39,878 nucleotides of DNA, taken from NCBI GenBank assembly GCA_029287435.1, contig JARFRD010000175.1, positions 1 through 39,878 on the forward strand, read 5' to 3'. The DNA is from Gammaproteobacteria bacterium (GTDB lineage Bacteria; Pseudomonadota; Gammaproteobacteria; SZUA-229). Position numbers and translations under genes: made by a program. This document shows, piece by piece, positions 1-7,410 of the stretch (its first letter is position 1; every line of letters begins with the position of its first letter). The notes beneath the pieces were generated by a model. It searched no databases. It worked only from the letters and a program-made list of their open reading frames with translations, and was not told the DNA's origin.

Positions 1-962
1 CGGTGCATATCCGACACCATCATCACGCCCATTTCGCGTTGCGGGAATTTGCTGGCATAGCCCAGGATGTTGCCGTGTACTTTTGCAGCATCGTCGCTGT
101 CCTTGGCGCGGATGGCGCGGCCGACCAGGGCTGAGGCAACAGCGTACTGCAGGTCAATTTCTTTGGGCGCCGGGATGTCTTCGCCGTTGATGATGGCATC
201 AAGGTCGGGCATTTGATCCAGGCTTTCGATGAAGGCCTTGAGCTCGATGCCGGCTGCGTTGCCGACGCAGGCCTGTAATGCGCCTGTGAGCAGGTCGTGG
301 TTGTCTTCGAATTTCTGCAGCGCACGGTGGGCAAACTCCCAGGAACGTGGTGACGGGAATGCGACCGGGTTGTGCGATGGATCGAAATCAAATAACAGGT
401 CCTGGCGAAAACGCAGGAAGGCGATGACGCGCTCGTCGATGCCGTTGGCATAGGCCCAGTGCACCCAGTCATCCATGTTGACATCGACTTCGTAATGCGA
501 GAAGCGGTTAGCCAGGGGGGCAGGCATGCTGTAGGTAACACCACGGTCACCCTGCCGGTTACCCGCAGCGATGATGGCCCAGCCTTTCGGTACTTCGTAT
601 TCACCGAGCTTGCGGTCCAGGATCAGCTGGTAAGCAGCCGCAGACACACTCGGCGGTGCCGAGGTAATTTCATCGAGAAACAGGATGCCCTCTTCTCCAT
701 GTCGTTTAGCGTTTGGCAGCATCGCGGGCACAGCCCACTCTACTACATCCTCAGCACGAAACGGGATACCACGCAGGTCACTGGGCTCCATTTGCGAGAG
801 TCGGATATCGATCAGGGTGGCATCGTGGCGATCAGCAATCTGCGCCACCATCTGTGATTTACCCACACCCGGCGGCCCCCACAACATAACCGGTGTGTGG
901 TGGCCTTCGAGGGTGCTCTGATATTCTTTTTCGATGACAGTTAAGAGATGTGCAGGACGCAT
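1..962 (-). CDS. MoxR-family AAA+ ATPase, C-terminal part cut by left window edge
   Basis: The gene is missing from the ORF track because its stop lies outside the window, but about 320 codons read cleanly leftward from ATG at 962. The protein begins MRPAHLLTVIEKEY. It shows a Walker A motif (GPPGVGKS) near residue 30, a Walker B/DEIT segment (GILFLDEIT), and a sensor-1-like AAGN. This order fits the AAA_5/MoxR group of chaperone-like ATPases, which usually pair with a VWA-domain protein to insert metals or remodel complexes. The expected VWA partner would lie to the left, outside the window. The listed ORFs at 23..604 and 459..857 are shadows of this frame. It could be a CbbQ/NorQ-type protein, but nothing visible ties it to Rubisco or NO reductase. 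Confidence 0.88.
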   Translation of the reverse strand, partial: MRPAHLLTVIEKEYQSTLEGHHTPVMLWGPPGVGKSQMVAQIADRHDATLIDIRLSQMEPSDLRGIPFRAEDVVEWAVPAMLPNAKRHGEEGILFLDEITSAPPSVSAAAYQLILDRKLGEYEVPKGWAIIAAGNRQGDRGVTYSMPAPLANRFSHYEVDVNMDDWVHWAYANGIDERVIAFLRFRQDLLFDFDPSHNPVAFPSPRSWEFAHRALQKFEDNHDLLTGALQACVGNAAGIELKAFIESLDQMPDLDAIINGEDIPAPKEIDLQYAVASALVGRAIRAKDSDDAAKVHGNILGYASKFPQREMGVMMVSDMH

Positions 963-1027
963 AATTTAATATTTTTTAATAACTTATGTTTCATTGTAAA
1001 AGTTGATTATCTATCCAGGACAACGCT

Positions 1028-1471
1028 CTAGAAGCCTGCTTTCTTGTATAGCTCCCTGGCTTTCTCGGGATCTTTATCTACCCCAATACCTTCATCGTAC
1101 ATCATGGCCATGGTTGTCAGCGACCCCACCAGACCCTGCTCGGCAGCCTGGCCGAACCACTTCAAGGCCTGCTGGCTATCCTGCTCAACACACTCGCCTT
1201 CCATGTACATGAAGCCAAGGCCGTGCTGGGCAACCGCATGGCCCTGCTCTGCTGCTGCACGCATCATTTCTGCCGCCTTCTGCTCGTTGGCTACAACACC
1301 AAGACCATTCTGGTACATGATGGCGCAGCGGTGCTGCGCTTCGGCATCGCCACTTTCGGCAATCGGCGACAGAAAGCGCATGGCCTGGGTAAAATTCTTG
1401 GCTTCAAAAGCTGCCATACCGCTGGCGTAGGATGCCTCGATATCTTCAACATCTGGTTTTTCGCTGGACAT
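1028..1471 (-). CDS. Sel1-repeat (TPR-like) protein
   Basis: This 147-aa protein has roughly three Sel1-like repeats from residue 45 to the end, each with the pattern A.A...L..MY..G.GV..D...A..(W/L)(F/Y)..AAEQG. Such repeats form alpha-solenoid scaffolds for protein-protein contacts; no catalytic residues are expected. No signal peptide is visible, so it is probably cytoplasmic. The start is supported by GGGGTGA a few bases upstream. It lies 65 bp after the divergence point of the MoxR gene start and reads in the same direction. Partner and process are unknown. The short length suggests an accessory adaptor rather than a full-size Sel1 regulator. Confidence 0.85.
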   Translation of the reverse strand: MSSEKPDVEDIEASYASGMAAFEAKNFTQAMRFLSPIAESGDAEAQHRCAIMYQNGLGVVANEQKAAEMMRAAAEQGHAVAQHGLGFMYMEGECVEQDSQQALKWFGQAAEQGLVGSLTTMAMMYDEGIGVDKDPEKARELYKKAGF

Positions 1472-1599
1472 ATATCACCCCGAAATAAAAATTGTTCGCA
1501 TTTTAGCACGGCTGAATCCTGCGCCACCGTCGTTACAAATAGCGCTATCGCGGTATACGCACAGCCATTATGCCTCCCCAAAGGGATATAAACAGGCAG

Positions 1600-1628
1600 T
1601 TAACCCCGCACTTCGATTACGGTATAAT
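1600..1628 (+). promoter_or_regulatory. candidate sigma70 promoter of the 64-aa gene
   Basis: TTAACC (4/6 match to the -35 consensus), a 17-bp spacer and a perfect TATAAT at 1623-1628 lie upstream of the 64-aa ORF. This implies a leader of about 100 nt before ATG 1737. The call is inferred from sequence match and spacing only. Confidence 0.5.
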
Positions 1629-1736
1629 TTGCGCCCAGTTCAGCGGCTCTAGTCTTAGATCTAGGCTGCGATATGTAATTAACGCCGCATGGCTCTGTCA
1701 GGTGGTGAAACAAAATCTAACAGAGGATTTTTTAAG

Positions 1737-1931
1737 ATGAACCAAGATTACTACAATGCAGTCACCAAGATGGAAGAAGCTGGTGTAGATCCGGAATACA
1801 TTTGCGGCTGGGAAGGCGGTTACGTACTTAACCCACCTCGCGAAGAGCAGCGTGTAACTGAAGCTTATGAAGCTGGTTACGAAGACGGCAAGGAAAAGAA
1901 CGCTGACAACTACAGCAACTGGGTCAAGTAA
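1737..1931 (+). CDS. small conserved-looking acidic protein of unknown function (64 aa)
   Basis: I do not recognise a named family. The track begins at 1689, but ATG 1737 is preferred: it follows AGAGGATTTTTTAAG, a ribosome-binding site, and the peptide from there (MNQDYYNAVTKMEE) is compact. The protein is rich in Tyr, Glu and Gly, with YICGWEGGY and a repeated EAYEAGYEDGKEK-like segment. It contains one Cys and has no signal peptide or membrane segment. A good promoter lies about 110 bp upstream and a strong terminator follows, so it is probably an abundant monocistronic transcript. Codon use resembles that of the highly expressed dsr genes. Confidence 0.7.
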   Translation: MNQDYYNAVTKMEEAGVDPEYICGWEGGYVLNPPREEQRVTEAYEAGYEDGKEKNADNYSNWVK

Positions 1932-1973
1932 TTACTGATCATCCTGTGCCGGGTATCCTGCATACCCAAACAG

Positions 1974-2007
1974 TAAAAAAGGCCGGAAATTCCCGGCCTT
2001 TTTTTAT
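1974..2007. terminator. bidirectional rho-independent terminator
   Basis: An A-run, a GGCCGG/CCGGCC stem with a short A/T-rich loop, and a T-run lie between the convergent 64-aa gene and the 2043..2594 gene. The A-run/T-run symmetry would serve both strands. Confidence 0.85.
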
Positions 2008-2042
2008 GCCTGGCTTTTTCAGCCCCGGGCGCAGTTTGCCAA

Positions 2043-2594
2043 CTAGATCAGGCCCCGCACCACACGCTTGAACGCTTTTAACGCGTCTGGCAGCTCGATA
2101 TCCATCACCTGGTCCGGTACCCACTTGTTGTCTTTTTCGCCCATCACAGCCTGCACATGCTCCCCTACCCGACGCCTGAGCTGGAATCCCGGTTCATTGT
2201 CGATATAGGCGAAGCCAGCGTATTCCGACATGCGCGCATTCAATAGTTCGACAAAGGCCTGGCTATGGTCACCTTCGCCATCAAAATCCACACGGTTGTC
2301 CTTGACGGTTTTCGCCAGGCCCATCGCCAACGACACGATCATCTGGCGTCGCTTGTCTTCATCGTAATTCTTGTCTGCCAGCAGGCGATCTACGACGTGC
2401 ACGTAAAAGGCAACCAGCTCGGCAATCACGTCGACACGCTGGCTCTGGCTGTCGGTCTGAAAGCCTTCGTTTTCCAGGTTGAGCACGTTTGCGCTAGCGA
2501 TTTTCCATAAGTTGAACGCGATGACGCCCGCTGTATCCTCGATACTGCGTTCCTTGTTCTTGTCATTCCACTTGTTTTTGACTCGTAATCTCAC
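2043..2594 (-). CDS. conserved hypothetical protein (183 aa)
   Basis: I do not recognise a characterised family. The protein is soluble, charged and mainly helical, with no signal peptide and no cysteine motif. Its N-terminus is basic (MRLRVKNKWNDKNKE) and the C-terminal end is basic-hydrophobic (LKAFKRVVRGLI). GTG at 2594 is a credible start because AGAGG sits 6 nt upstream. It is divergent from the 346-aa gene at 2675, with 80 bp between them. This spacer contains the 10-bp palindrome TAGTATACTA (2637-2646), which may overlap a promoter. Confidence 0.7.
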   Translation of the reverse strand: MRLRVKNKWNDKNKERSIEDTAGVIAFNLWKIASANVLNLENEGFQTDSQSQRVDVIAELVAFYVHVVDRLLADKNYDEDKRRQMIVSLAMGLAKTVKDNRVDFDGEGDHSQAFVELLNARMSEYAGFAYIDNEPGFQLRRRVGEHVQAVMGEKDNKWVPDQVMDIELPDALKAFKRVVRGLI

Positions 2595-2674
2595 GAAATC
2601 CTCTATTTGAAACTCTTACACATCTTTAGGCTCGAATAGTATACTAATTTACTAGGTTATTAACTACAGAATCT

Positions 2675-3715
2675 ATGAGCCCTTCTCACCGACAACTTGT
2701 TGAAGCGGTGCAATATAACTGCAACATCTCGGATGCTCGCTATGCAGGCAACTACACCATGTGCGTATACCTGCTCAAAATGCGTGAATATTTTCGCTGG
2801 GAGATGGAACAGGATTTCAACTCCAGCCTGACCAAAGATGATGTCGGCCGTTGGCTGGTTGAACGTGAACAGCTCTGGTCAGATATCGAAGACAGCGAAT
2901 ATGCGCACATTCACATCAATGGCGAGAACCACGACCCGTTCGATTCTGATCAAATCAACCGCAAATTGATCAACCACGGGCTCGTATACAGTGCCGGCAT
3001 TGGCGTAAAGTCGAAGCCACATTTCTTTCTCGGTGACCTCGTACGTCACGACAGTCTGAATGGTTACAACATTTTCATCTCGTCTCGCGAGTATGCACGC
3101 GACCTGACCTCACCGCCCGCGATGAGCCAGAATCAAACCATCTACATACGACGCGAATCATTCAAGCGCATGCTGTGGGAAAAAATCGAAACCTGGCGCT
3201 GGAGCAAACCCGAAAATGCCATGGCCCGTGCGATTGCATGTTACGACTTTGACGATGCCCTGGACCAATCTCTCGAAAACATGACAGACAATGAGCTCGA
3301 GTCCGCTATCCTGCATGAAATCGGTGAAATCAAGGCAGGCGAGCATCTTCAAGGCTGGCAGGAAATGATGTCGCAGATCATGTTCACCCAGGCAGAGATC
3401 ATGGCACGCGCTGTTCGTGATCACCTGGCTGATGCGCTGTCAACATTACCCGCACTGTTAGAGCAACAGAATGACGCATCTATCCATTTCTACATGGCCA
3501 ATCTCACCAACATGCGTAGACATATTTTCCCGTCGCTAATGGAGGCCTATCAAGACTGGGAAAACAGCAATGACGTATCTGCACTGCAACAACTGGTTGA
3601 AAAAGGCCGAACGCACTGGCTGCAACAGTCAAAACAGATACTGGCATTATTCAATCAATACGGCGACAATAGCCACGAACACATTGAACAACTCGTCAAC
3701 AACAATACCCTGTAA
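2675..3715 (+). CDS. conserved hypothetical protein, possibly Sfum_1244-like family
   Basis: This 346-aa protein has no signal peptide or obvious membrane segment. The N-terminus (MSPSHRQLVEAVQYNCNIS) and the segment YTMCVYLLKMREYFRWE remind me of proteins named Sfum_1244 family; that is recollection, not a search. The central region holds ESAILHEIGEIKAGE, then a helical, His-rich C-terminal half. A HEIGE motif could suggest metal binding, but the canonical HExxH is absent. ATG 2675 has only a weak ribosome-binding site. The next gene starts 12 bp after the stop, so the two are probably co-transcribed. I considered DsrS, a protein of unknown function from the A. vinosum dsr locus, but cannot support it. 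Confidence 0.6.
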   Translation: MSPSHRQLVEAVQYNCNISDARYAGNYTMCVYLLKMREYFRWEMEQDFNSSLTKDDVGRWLVEREQLWSDIEDSEYAHIHINGENHDPFDSDQINRKLINHGLVYSAGIGVKSKPHFFLGDLVRHDSLNGYNIFISSREYARDLTSPPAMSQNQTIYIRRESFKRMLWEKIETWRWSKPENAMARAIACYDFDDALDQSLENMTDNELESAILHEIGEIKAGEHLQGWQEMMSQIMFTQAEIMARAVRDHLADALSTLPALLEQQNDASIHFYMANLTNMRRHIFPSLMEAYQDWENSNDVSALQQLVEKGRTHWLQQSKQILALFNQYGDNSHEHIEQLVNNNTL

Positions 3716-3727
3716 CGGCCTCACCCT

Positions 3728-4336
3728 ATGAACGCAGAACATGCGGTACGTAAACCGCTTTCTACAATACACGAAGTCAAACGCGACACCTTTATTTACG
3801 AAAAGCACAATGCATTACCGCTGGACATATGCAATGAAATGATTCGGCGTTTTGAACAATGCAAAGATGAACAGTATCAAGGCCGCATTGGTCAGACGGT
3901 TTCAAAAGACAGGGGTATCAAGCACACCACCGACCTGGTCACCAGCGGCAAGGAACACTGGAAGGACCTCGATACCGAACTGTTTCGCTCATTGAGTACA
4001 GCCATTCATGAGTTTCGTGAAACCTTTCCTTTTTTTAAAGGCCCGTTTAAGGACATGGGTTATAACCTGCAACGTTATCTGCCTGGTGAGTATTACCACT
4101 GGCATATCGATGGTGGCAGCCATGAATTCAGTCATCGACAGCTCGTGGCACTATGGTATCTGAATGATGTGGAAGGCCCTGGCGGCGAAACCGAGTTTTT
4201 GTACCAGGACATCAAGATCAAACCCGAAGCCGGCAAACTGGTTTTATTCCCGCCATTCTGGACACATGAACATCGTGCTTGTGAAGTGATAGAGGGTGTG
4301 AAATATATTGCGACGACCTGGGTTGTATTTGCTTAA
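3728..4336 (+). CDS. Fe(II)/2-oxoglutarate oxygenase, prolyl 4-hydroxylase-like
   Basis: This 202-aa protein shows the double-stranded beta-helix iron site. There is an HxD motif in YYHWHIDGG, a distal His in FPPFWTHEHRA, and a basic residue in EGVKYIATTWVVF placed to bind the 2-oxoglutarate carboxylate. GPGGETEF and PEAGKLVLFP between them are typical of P4Hc/PKHD-type hydroxylases. The reaction class is hydroxylation of a side chain or small molecule coupled to 2-oxoglutarate decarboxylation; the substrate is unknown. It follows the 346-aa gene by 12 bp, suggesting one transcript. It is one of three Fe(II)/2OG-type enzymes within 6 kb. Confidence 0.85.
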   Translation: MNAEHAVRKPLSTIHEVKRDTFIYEKHNALPLDICNEMIRRFEQCKDEQYQGRIGQTVSKDRGIKHTTDLVTSGKEHWKDLDTELFRSLSTAIHEFRETFPFFKGPFKDMGYNLQRYLPGEYYHWHIDGGSHEFSHRQLVALWYLNDVEGPGGETEFLYQDIKIKPEAGKLVLFPPFWTHEHRACEVIEGVKYIATTWVVFA

Positions 4337-4343
4337 TTTAATT

Positions 4344-4370
4344 CACCGCAAAGGCGCAAAGTGCGCAAAG
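4344..4370 (+). repeat. degenerate GCAAAG-type intergenic repeat
   Basis: The segment carries three tandem units resembling (G/C)GCAAAG (CCGCAAAGGCGCAAAGTGCGCAAAG), followed by a T-run. Related arms occur at 5175-5300 and 6433-6594 in this window, always between genes. It is probably one arm of a dispersed palindromic family. Confidence 0.5.
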
Positions 4371-4388
4371 TTTTTTGTTGTCTAATCA

Positions 4389-4823
4389 TTGGACTTTCAG
4401 TTAAAACAACCGCAATCTGAAGACGAGCTCGAGCGTTATTACGAGCTGCGTTGGCGCATCTTGCGTGCACCCTGGCATGAACCCAGGGGTAGCGAGGTCG
4501 ATAACATTGAAGACCAGTGCTTTCATATCATGGCAACCGATGCCAACAAAGTCATTGGTGTTGGTCGCTTGCAATATAATTCAACCAATGAAGCTCAAAT
4601 ACGTTACATGGCTGTGGATGATAGTTATGAAGGCAACGGTATAGGTTCCATCATCGTCAATGCGCTTGAACAGGAAGCAGCAAGAACAAAACATAACCTG
4701 ATTGTGTTAGATGCAAGAGAACCTGCTGTAGGCTTTTACGAAAAGCTGGGCTACAAAGCAAAACAAAAAAGCTATTTGTTATTTAACAGTATCCAGCACT
4801 ATCAAATGATCAAGCATCTGTAA
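4389..4823 (+). CDS. GNAT-family N-acetyltransferase
   Basis: This is a 144-aa single-domain protein. The acetyl-CoA pyrophosphate-binding motif A is visible as YMAVDDSYEGNGIGS, near residues 77-91. The C-terminal beta-strand/helix EPAVGFYEKLGYKA is typical of GNAT proteins. The N-terminal ELRWRILRAPW resembles the ElaA/GNAT subgroup start. The track start is TTG at 4389, with no clear ribosome-binding site and an adjacent repeat; no in-frame ATG lies close, so TTG is kept with reserve. Its stop overlaps the convergent 116-aa gene by 14 bp. The acceptor amine substrate is unknown. Confidence 0.85.
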   Translation: MDFQLKQPQSEDELERYYELRWRILRAPWHEPRGSEVDNIEDQCFHIMATDANKVIGVGRLQYNSTNEAQIRYMAVDDSYEGNGIGSIIVNALEQEAARTKHNLIVLDAREPAVGFYEKLGYKAKQKSYLLFNSIQHYQMIKHL

Positions 4824-5160
4824 CACCATAACTTGAAGCTATCCTGGCTATGACCCTGCTGTCTGGATATGCATCGGGATTCTGTACTCGCCAGGTTTGC
4901 CACTCGGCATATTCATTCGCCAGATCAGCATCCGTACCACGACAACCCAGCACATAAAGTATGTGATCGTTTATCTTCCACGGCCCGTCACCGTTCAACT
5001 CACCTTTAACCAGATGTATCCGAGCCTCATGATCTTCGTGCCAGTACAGTTCAAAATAAACAATACCTTCTGGATGTTTAAAGAGTTCGGCAACCACTTG
5101 CTGGCTACCATCAGGTAAACGAATCTTCAGCGGTGCAGTTACAGAAAAAAGATCAGCCAT
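4810..5160 (-). CDS. conserved hypothetical protein (116 aa)
   Basis: The family is not recognised. The protein is soluble, with an N-terminal beta-rich half (KIRLPDGSQQVVAELF, GIVYFELYWHED) and a C-terminal helical part (NEYAEWQTWRVQNP). It has one Cys (VLGCRGTD). No signal peptide or transmembrane segment is visible. It converges on the GNAT gene with a 14-bp overlap at the 3' ends. The body reads coherently and the opposite-strand 73-aa ORF looks like a shadow. The 5' side is bounded by an intergenic inverted repeat rather than a gene. Confidence 0.65.
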   Translation of the reverse strand: MADLFSVTAPLKIRLPDGSQQVVAELFKHPEGIVYFELYWHEDHEARIHLVKGELNGDGPWKINDHILYVLGCRGTDADLANEYAEWQTWRVQNPDAYPDSRVIARIASSYGVTDA

Positions 5161-5174
5161 TGTATAGATGTACT

Positions 5175-5300
5175 TGCCAAAGAGACACAGGGCGCACAGA
5201 GATAATTTTTGGTTTGTGCGAATCTACCAATCGACTTGTGTGAGATATGGCGAGCAATACATCTAATTAACCTCTGTGTACTCTGTGCCTCTGTGGCTAA
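5175..5300. repeat. imperfect inverted repeat pair (CAGAG/CAAAG type)
   Basis: The left arm (CCAAAGAGACACAGGGCGCACAGAGA) pairs with the reverse complement of the right arm around 5274-5300 (CCACAGAGGCACAGAGTACACAGAGG) at about 20 of 26 positions, with a spacer of roughly 70 bp. It occupies most of the 171-bp gap between two leftward genes. It looks like a degenerate miniature palindromic element; no coding potential is seen. Confidence 0.6.
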
Positions 5301-5331
5301 TTATTTTTGCAGCGCGGTGACGAGATAAATA

Positions 5332-5691
5332 CTAACTGAAGATTGGACCCAGCGGCCGGTTATCTTCATGCCCCATGATGATATCGGTTTCATTCATATC
5401 ACCGGTTACATCGATATTAACACCGGTAACACCCGGCATGGTACGAAGAATATAAGCCGCCATCATCATCAGTAATTTTTCGTTATCGTTCTCAATGGCC
5501 GTAAGTATTTTATCGGCTGCAATCTGGCAACGCTGTTCTGCATCGGGACAGTCAACCCAGTCACGGCTCATTTGCCAGCCTTTATCCATATCGGCATCCA
5601 TCTTTTCAAAGAATTCAGTTGCTTCCGTCAGCAGGTTATCCGGCACATCAAATGCATTGGTGCGACCGTCAACAATAATATTAAGTTTCAT
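5332..5691 (-). CDS. conserved hypothetical protein (119 aa)
   Basis: No family is recognised. The protein starts MKLNIIVDGRTNAFDVPDNLL and is acidic. Its central helix has Trp and Met residues (MDKGWQMSRDWVDCPDAEQRC), followed by a Met-rich hydrophobic helix (LLMMMAAYILRTMPGV). The last part, DVTGDMNETDIIMGHE, is acidic. The track uses GTG 5700, but ATG 5691 is better: AGGTGAG lies at ideal distance upstream of it, and GTG 5700 falls inside that site. It is divergent from the PiuC-like gene across 53 bp, so the two promoters must overlap or abut. Confidence 0.65.
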   Translation of the reverse strand: MKLNIIVDGRTNAFDVPDNLLTEATEFFEKMDADMDKGWQMSRDWVDCPDAEQRCQIAADKILTAIENDNEKLLMMMAAYILRTMPGVTGVNIDVTGDMNETDIIMGHEDNRPLGPIFS

Positions 5692-5744
5692 AGTACTCAC
5701 CTGTTAAGATTGACATCATTATACGTGAAACCCGGTAATGAATA

Positions 5745-6419
5745 ATGCTGATAACCATCCCTGACGTCCTCGATAAAAAAGAACTTGACGTCGTACATGA
5801 TTTTATTTCGCAAGCCAACTTCGTAGATGGCAAACTCTCGGCCGGAAGTGAAGCTATCGACGTTAAAAACAACCTTGAAATGCAGACATCTGACCAGCTA
5901 ATGGCACAGCTGAACAACCTGGTCATGGGCAAACTTGTCAGACATCCCGTGTACCTGAATGCAGCCATGCCTGCAAAGATCGCCTCACCCTTTTATGCCA
6001 AGTATTCCAAAGGCATGCAATACGGTAACCATATTGATGATCCCATCATGGGTCCAGCCGGCCAGCGTTATCGTACCGACCTGTCTATCACCGTGTTTTT
6101 GAACTCACCGGAAGACTACGATGGAGGCGAGCTTGTGGTGCAAACCGCATATGGTGAACAGCGCGTCAAACTCGAAGCTGGTAATGCCGTAATGTATCCC
6201 TCGGGTAGTACTCATCGTGTGGCTGAAGTAACGAGCGGAGAACGCATCGTTGCTGTTACCTGGCTACAAAGTATGGTGCGCGACCCTGCACAGCGTGAAC
6301 TGCTTTACAGACTGTCTCAGGCGCGTGATATTTTGCTGGATAAATCGAAAGGCGAAGAAGAAACCGAACTGGTCAGCAATGCGTATATCAACCTCGTACG
6401 CATGTGGAGCGATTTGTAG
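5745..6419 (+). CDS. piuC: PKHD-type Fe(II)/2OG hydroxylase, PiuC/YbiX-like
   Basis: This 224-aa protein is close to the usual PiuC/YbiX length of about 226. The start MLITIPDVLDKKEL is typical of the family. The iron ligands are visible as HID in QYGNHIDDP and the distal His in YPSGSTHRVAEVTSGERIVAVTWLQS, with the Arg of GERIVAV as the likely 2-oxoglutarate ligand. Family members are often associated with iron uptake or siderophore receptors and regulated by iron; no receptor gene is nearby here. It is divergent from the 119-aa gene. A nested inverted repeat and a terminator follow it. The substrate is unknown. Confidence 0.9.
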   Translation: MLITIPDVLDKKELDVVHDFISQANFVDGKLSAGSEAIDVKNNLEMQTSDQLMAQLNNLVMGKLVRHPVYLNAAMPAKIASPFYAKYSKGMQYGNHIDDPIMGPAGQRYRTDLSITVFLNSPEDYDGGELVVQTAYGEQRVKLEAGNAVMYPSGSTHRVAEVTSGERIVAVTWLQSMVRDPAQRELLYRLSQARDILLDKSKGEEETELVSNAYINLVRMWSDL

Positions 6420-6432
6420 TTAAACCTGATAG

Positions 6433-6594
6433 TTTTAACGCAAAAGCGCTAAGGCGCAGAGGTCGCCAAGATACATTTCCAATGTAGGGTGGGCACTGCC
6501 CACCATTGTCGCCACAACATAACAGGTGGGCAGTGCCCACCCTACAGATAATCATCTTTGCGTGCTTGGCGCCTTAGCGCCTTTGCGTTAAAAA
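6433..6594. repeat. nested inverted repeat: REP-like pair inside an outer palindrome
   Basis: The outer arms are TTTTAACGCAAAAGCGCTAAGGCG... (6433-6470) and its near reverse complement CTTGGCGCCTTAGCGCCTTTGCGTTAAAA (split around 6565-6594). Inside is an inner pair, TGTAGGGTGGGCACTGCCC (6483-6504) and its inverted copy (6525-6546). Each inner unit is itself nearly palindromic, which is the structure of a REP doublet (REPIN). No ORF lies in this 237-bp gap. Confidence 0.85.
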
Positions 6595-6605
6595 CACCCG
6601 AAAAC

Positions 6606-6635
6606 AAAAAAAGCCGCGATAAACGCGGCTTTTTT
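6606..6635. terminator. bidirectional rho-independent terminator
   Basis: An A-run, the stem AAGCCGCG/CGCGGCTT with a 5-nt loop, and a T-run sit between convergent genes (piuC-like rightward and the 67-aa gene leftward). Confidence 0.85.
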
Positions 6636-6656
6636 AGATTTGAAGTTGGTTAAAGC

Positions 6657-6860
6657 TTAGCGCTCTGAACCTGCTTCTTCATGAGCCATATCTACAACTT
6701 CCATTGCCAGCTCCATGTACTTCTGACGGTATCCGTCCAGCTCATGACCTGAATCAGGCTTGAAGTAATCTTTAGGATCAACACCGTTCTTGTGTTCATA
6801 CTCGATGAATTTTTTCTGCATTTCGAGCATCTCTTTGATCTTTGCTGCTTTATCGCTCAT
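6657..6860 (-). CDS. small hypothetical protein (67 aa), last gene of the rspA/cmx6-like cluster
   Basis: No family is recognised. The protein is highly charged and helical (MSDKAAKIKEMLEMQKKFIE), with GVDPKDYFKP in the centre and an acidic end. The start is set at ATG 6860, which has AAAGGTGA at good spacing; the track's GTG 6869 lies within that ribosome-binding site. The gap to the DsrC-like gene is 117 bp, so it may be co-transcribed or have its own promoter. A strong terminator follows. It contains no Cys. Confidence 0.65.
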   Translation of the reverse strand: MSDKAAKIKEMLEMQKKFIEYEHKNGVDPKDYFKPDSGHELDGYRQKYMELAMEVVDMAHEEAGSER

Positions 6861-6977
6861 GTTGTTCACCTTTGTTGATTGACTAAGTTTTAGCCAGTCT
6901 GTGTAAAATTAGTGGCCAAAGTCTAGCATTTGGCCAAATCTGAACCATATACCCCATAAGGGTTAAGGTTCAATTGA

Positions 6978-7301
6978 TTAATAGCCGCCTTTACGCGTAC
7001 TCTGTGGGCATCCGCCGATTTTCAGGCCCTGCTTGGAAGGCATGCCGGGGAACATTTCATACATCAGCTTGGATGAGACTTTCTCGCCCCAAAGCTTACC
7101 CATGGCTTTCATGATGCTACGTTCGTTAGGCTCATCACCAGCCAGTGTCTGTTCGCGAACATACTTCACAATATCCCAATGCCTTTCTGTCGGCTCGATA
7201 CCTTCTTCGGCGAAGAGTTCTGTAGCGATTTCTTCATTCCAGTCGCTTGAATTTACCAGATAGCCATTTTCAGTTCTTTCTACTGAGTCAAGTGCAGACA
7301 T
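6978..7301 (-). CDS. rspA: DsrC/TusE-family protein lacking both functional cysteines (RspA type)
   Basis: The 107-aa protein aligns with the true DsrC of this window through W..EIA..LF..EGIE.T..HWDIVKYVRE, then VSSKLMYEMFPGMPSKQGLK. DsrC ends KQACKYAGLPKPTGCV with two redox cysteines. Here the first position is Gly (KQGLK) and the penultimate Cys is replaced (RKGGY). Only one Cys occurs, in GGCPQS, out of register. In the published division into DsrC, TusE and RspA, members without the two conserved cysteines are RspA, suggested to be regulatory; a role is not shown by sequence. It lies downstream of the cmx6-like gene in a leftward cluster near dsrA. Confidence 0.85.
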   Translation of the reverse strand: MSALDSVERTENGYLVNSSDWNEEIATELFAEEGIEPTERHWDIVKYVREQTLAGDEPNERSIMKAMGKLWGEKVSSKLMYEMFPGMPSKQGLKIGGCPQSTRKGGY

Positions 7302-7410
7302 AGTGTTCTTACCCTTTTATCTCTTAAAAAAATAAATGCTTAAAATTTCGAGGCCGAATATTAAAACAGATTAATACAGGATTCCAGACTCCCTACCTGA
7401 AAGGGATATA

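Noticed and set aside
23-604. 193-aa leftward ORF in the track
   Set aside because: It is a shadow: the MoxR-type ATPase reads on the same strand in another frame with clear Walker motifs.
2675-3715. Assignment of the 346-aa protein as DsrS
   Set aside because: Length is not far off, but no motif supports it and it is not linked to dsrR.
6433-6594. Possible CRISPR array next to the Cas6-like gene
   Set aside because: Only two inverted, not direct, units are present with no regular spacers; no array was found anywhere in the window.
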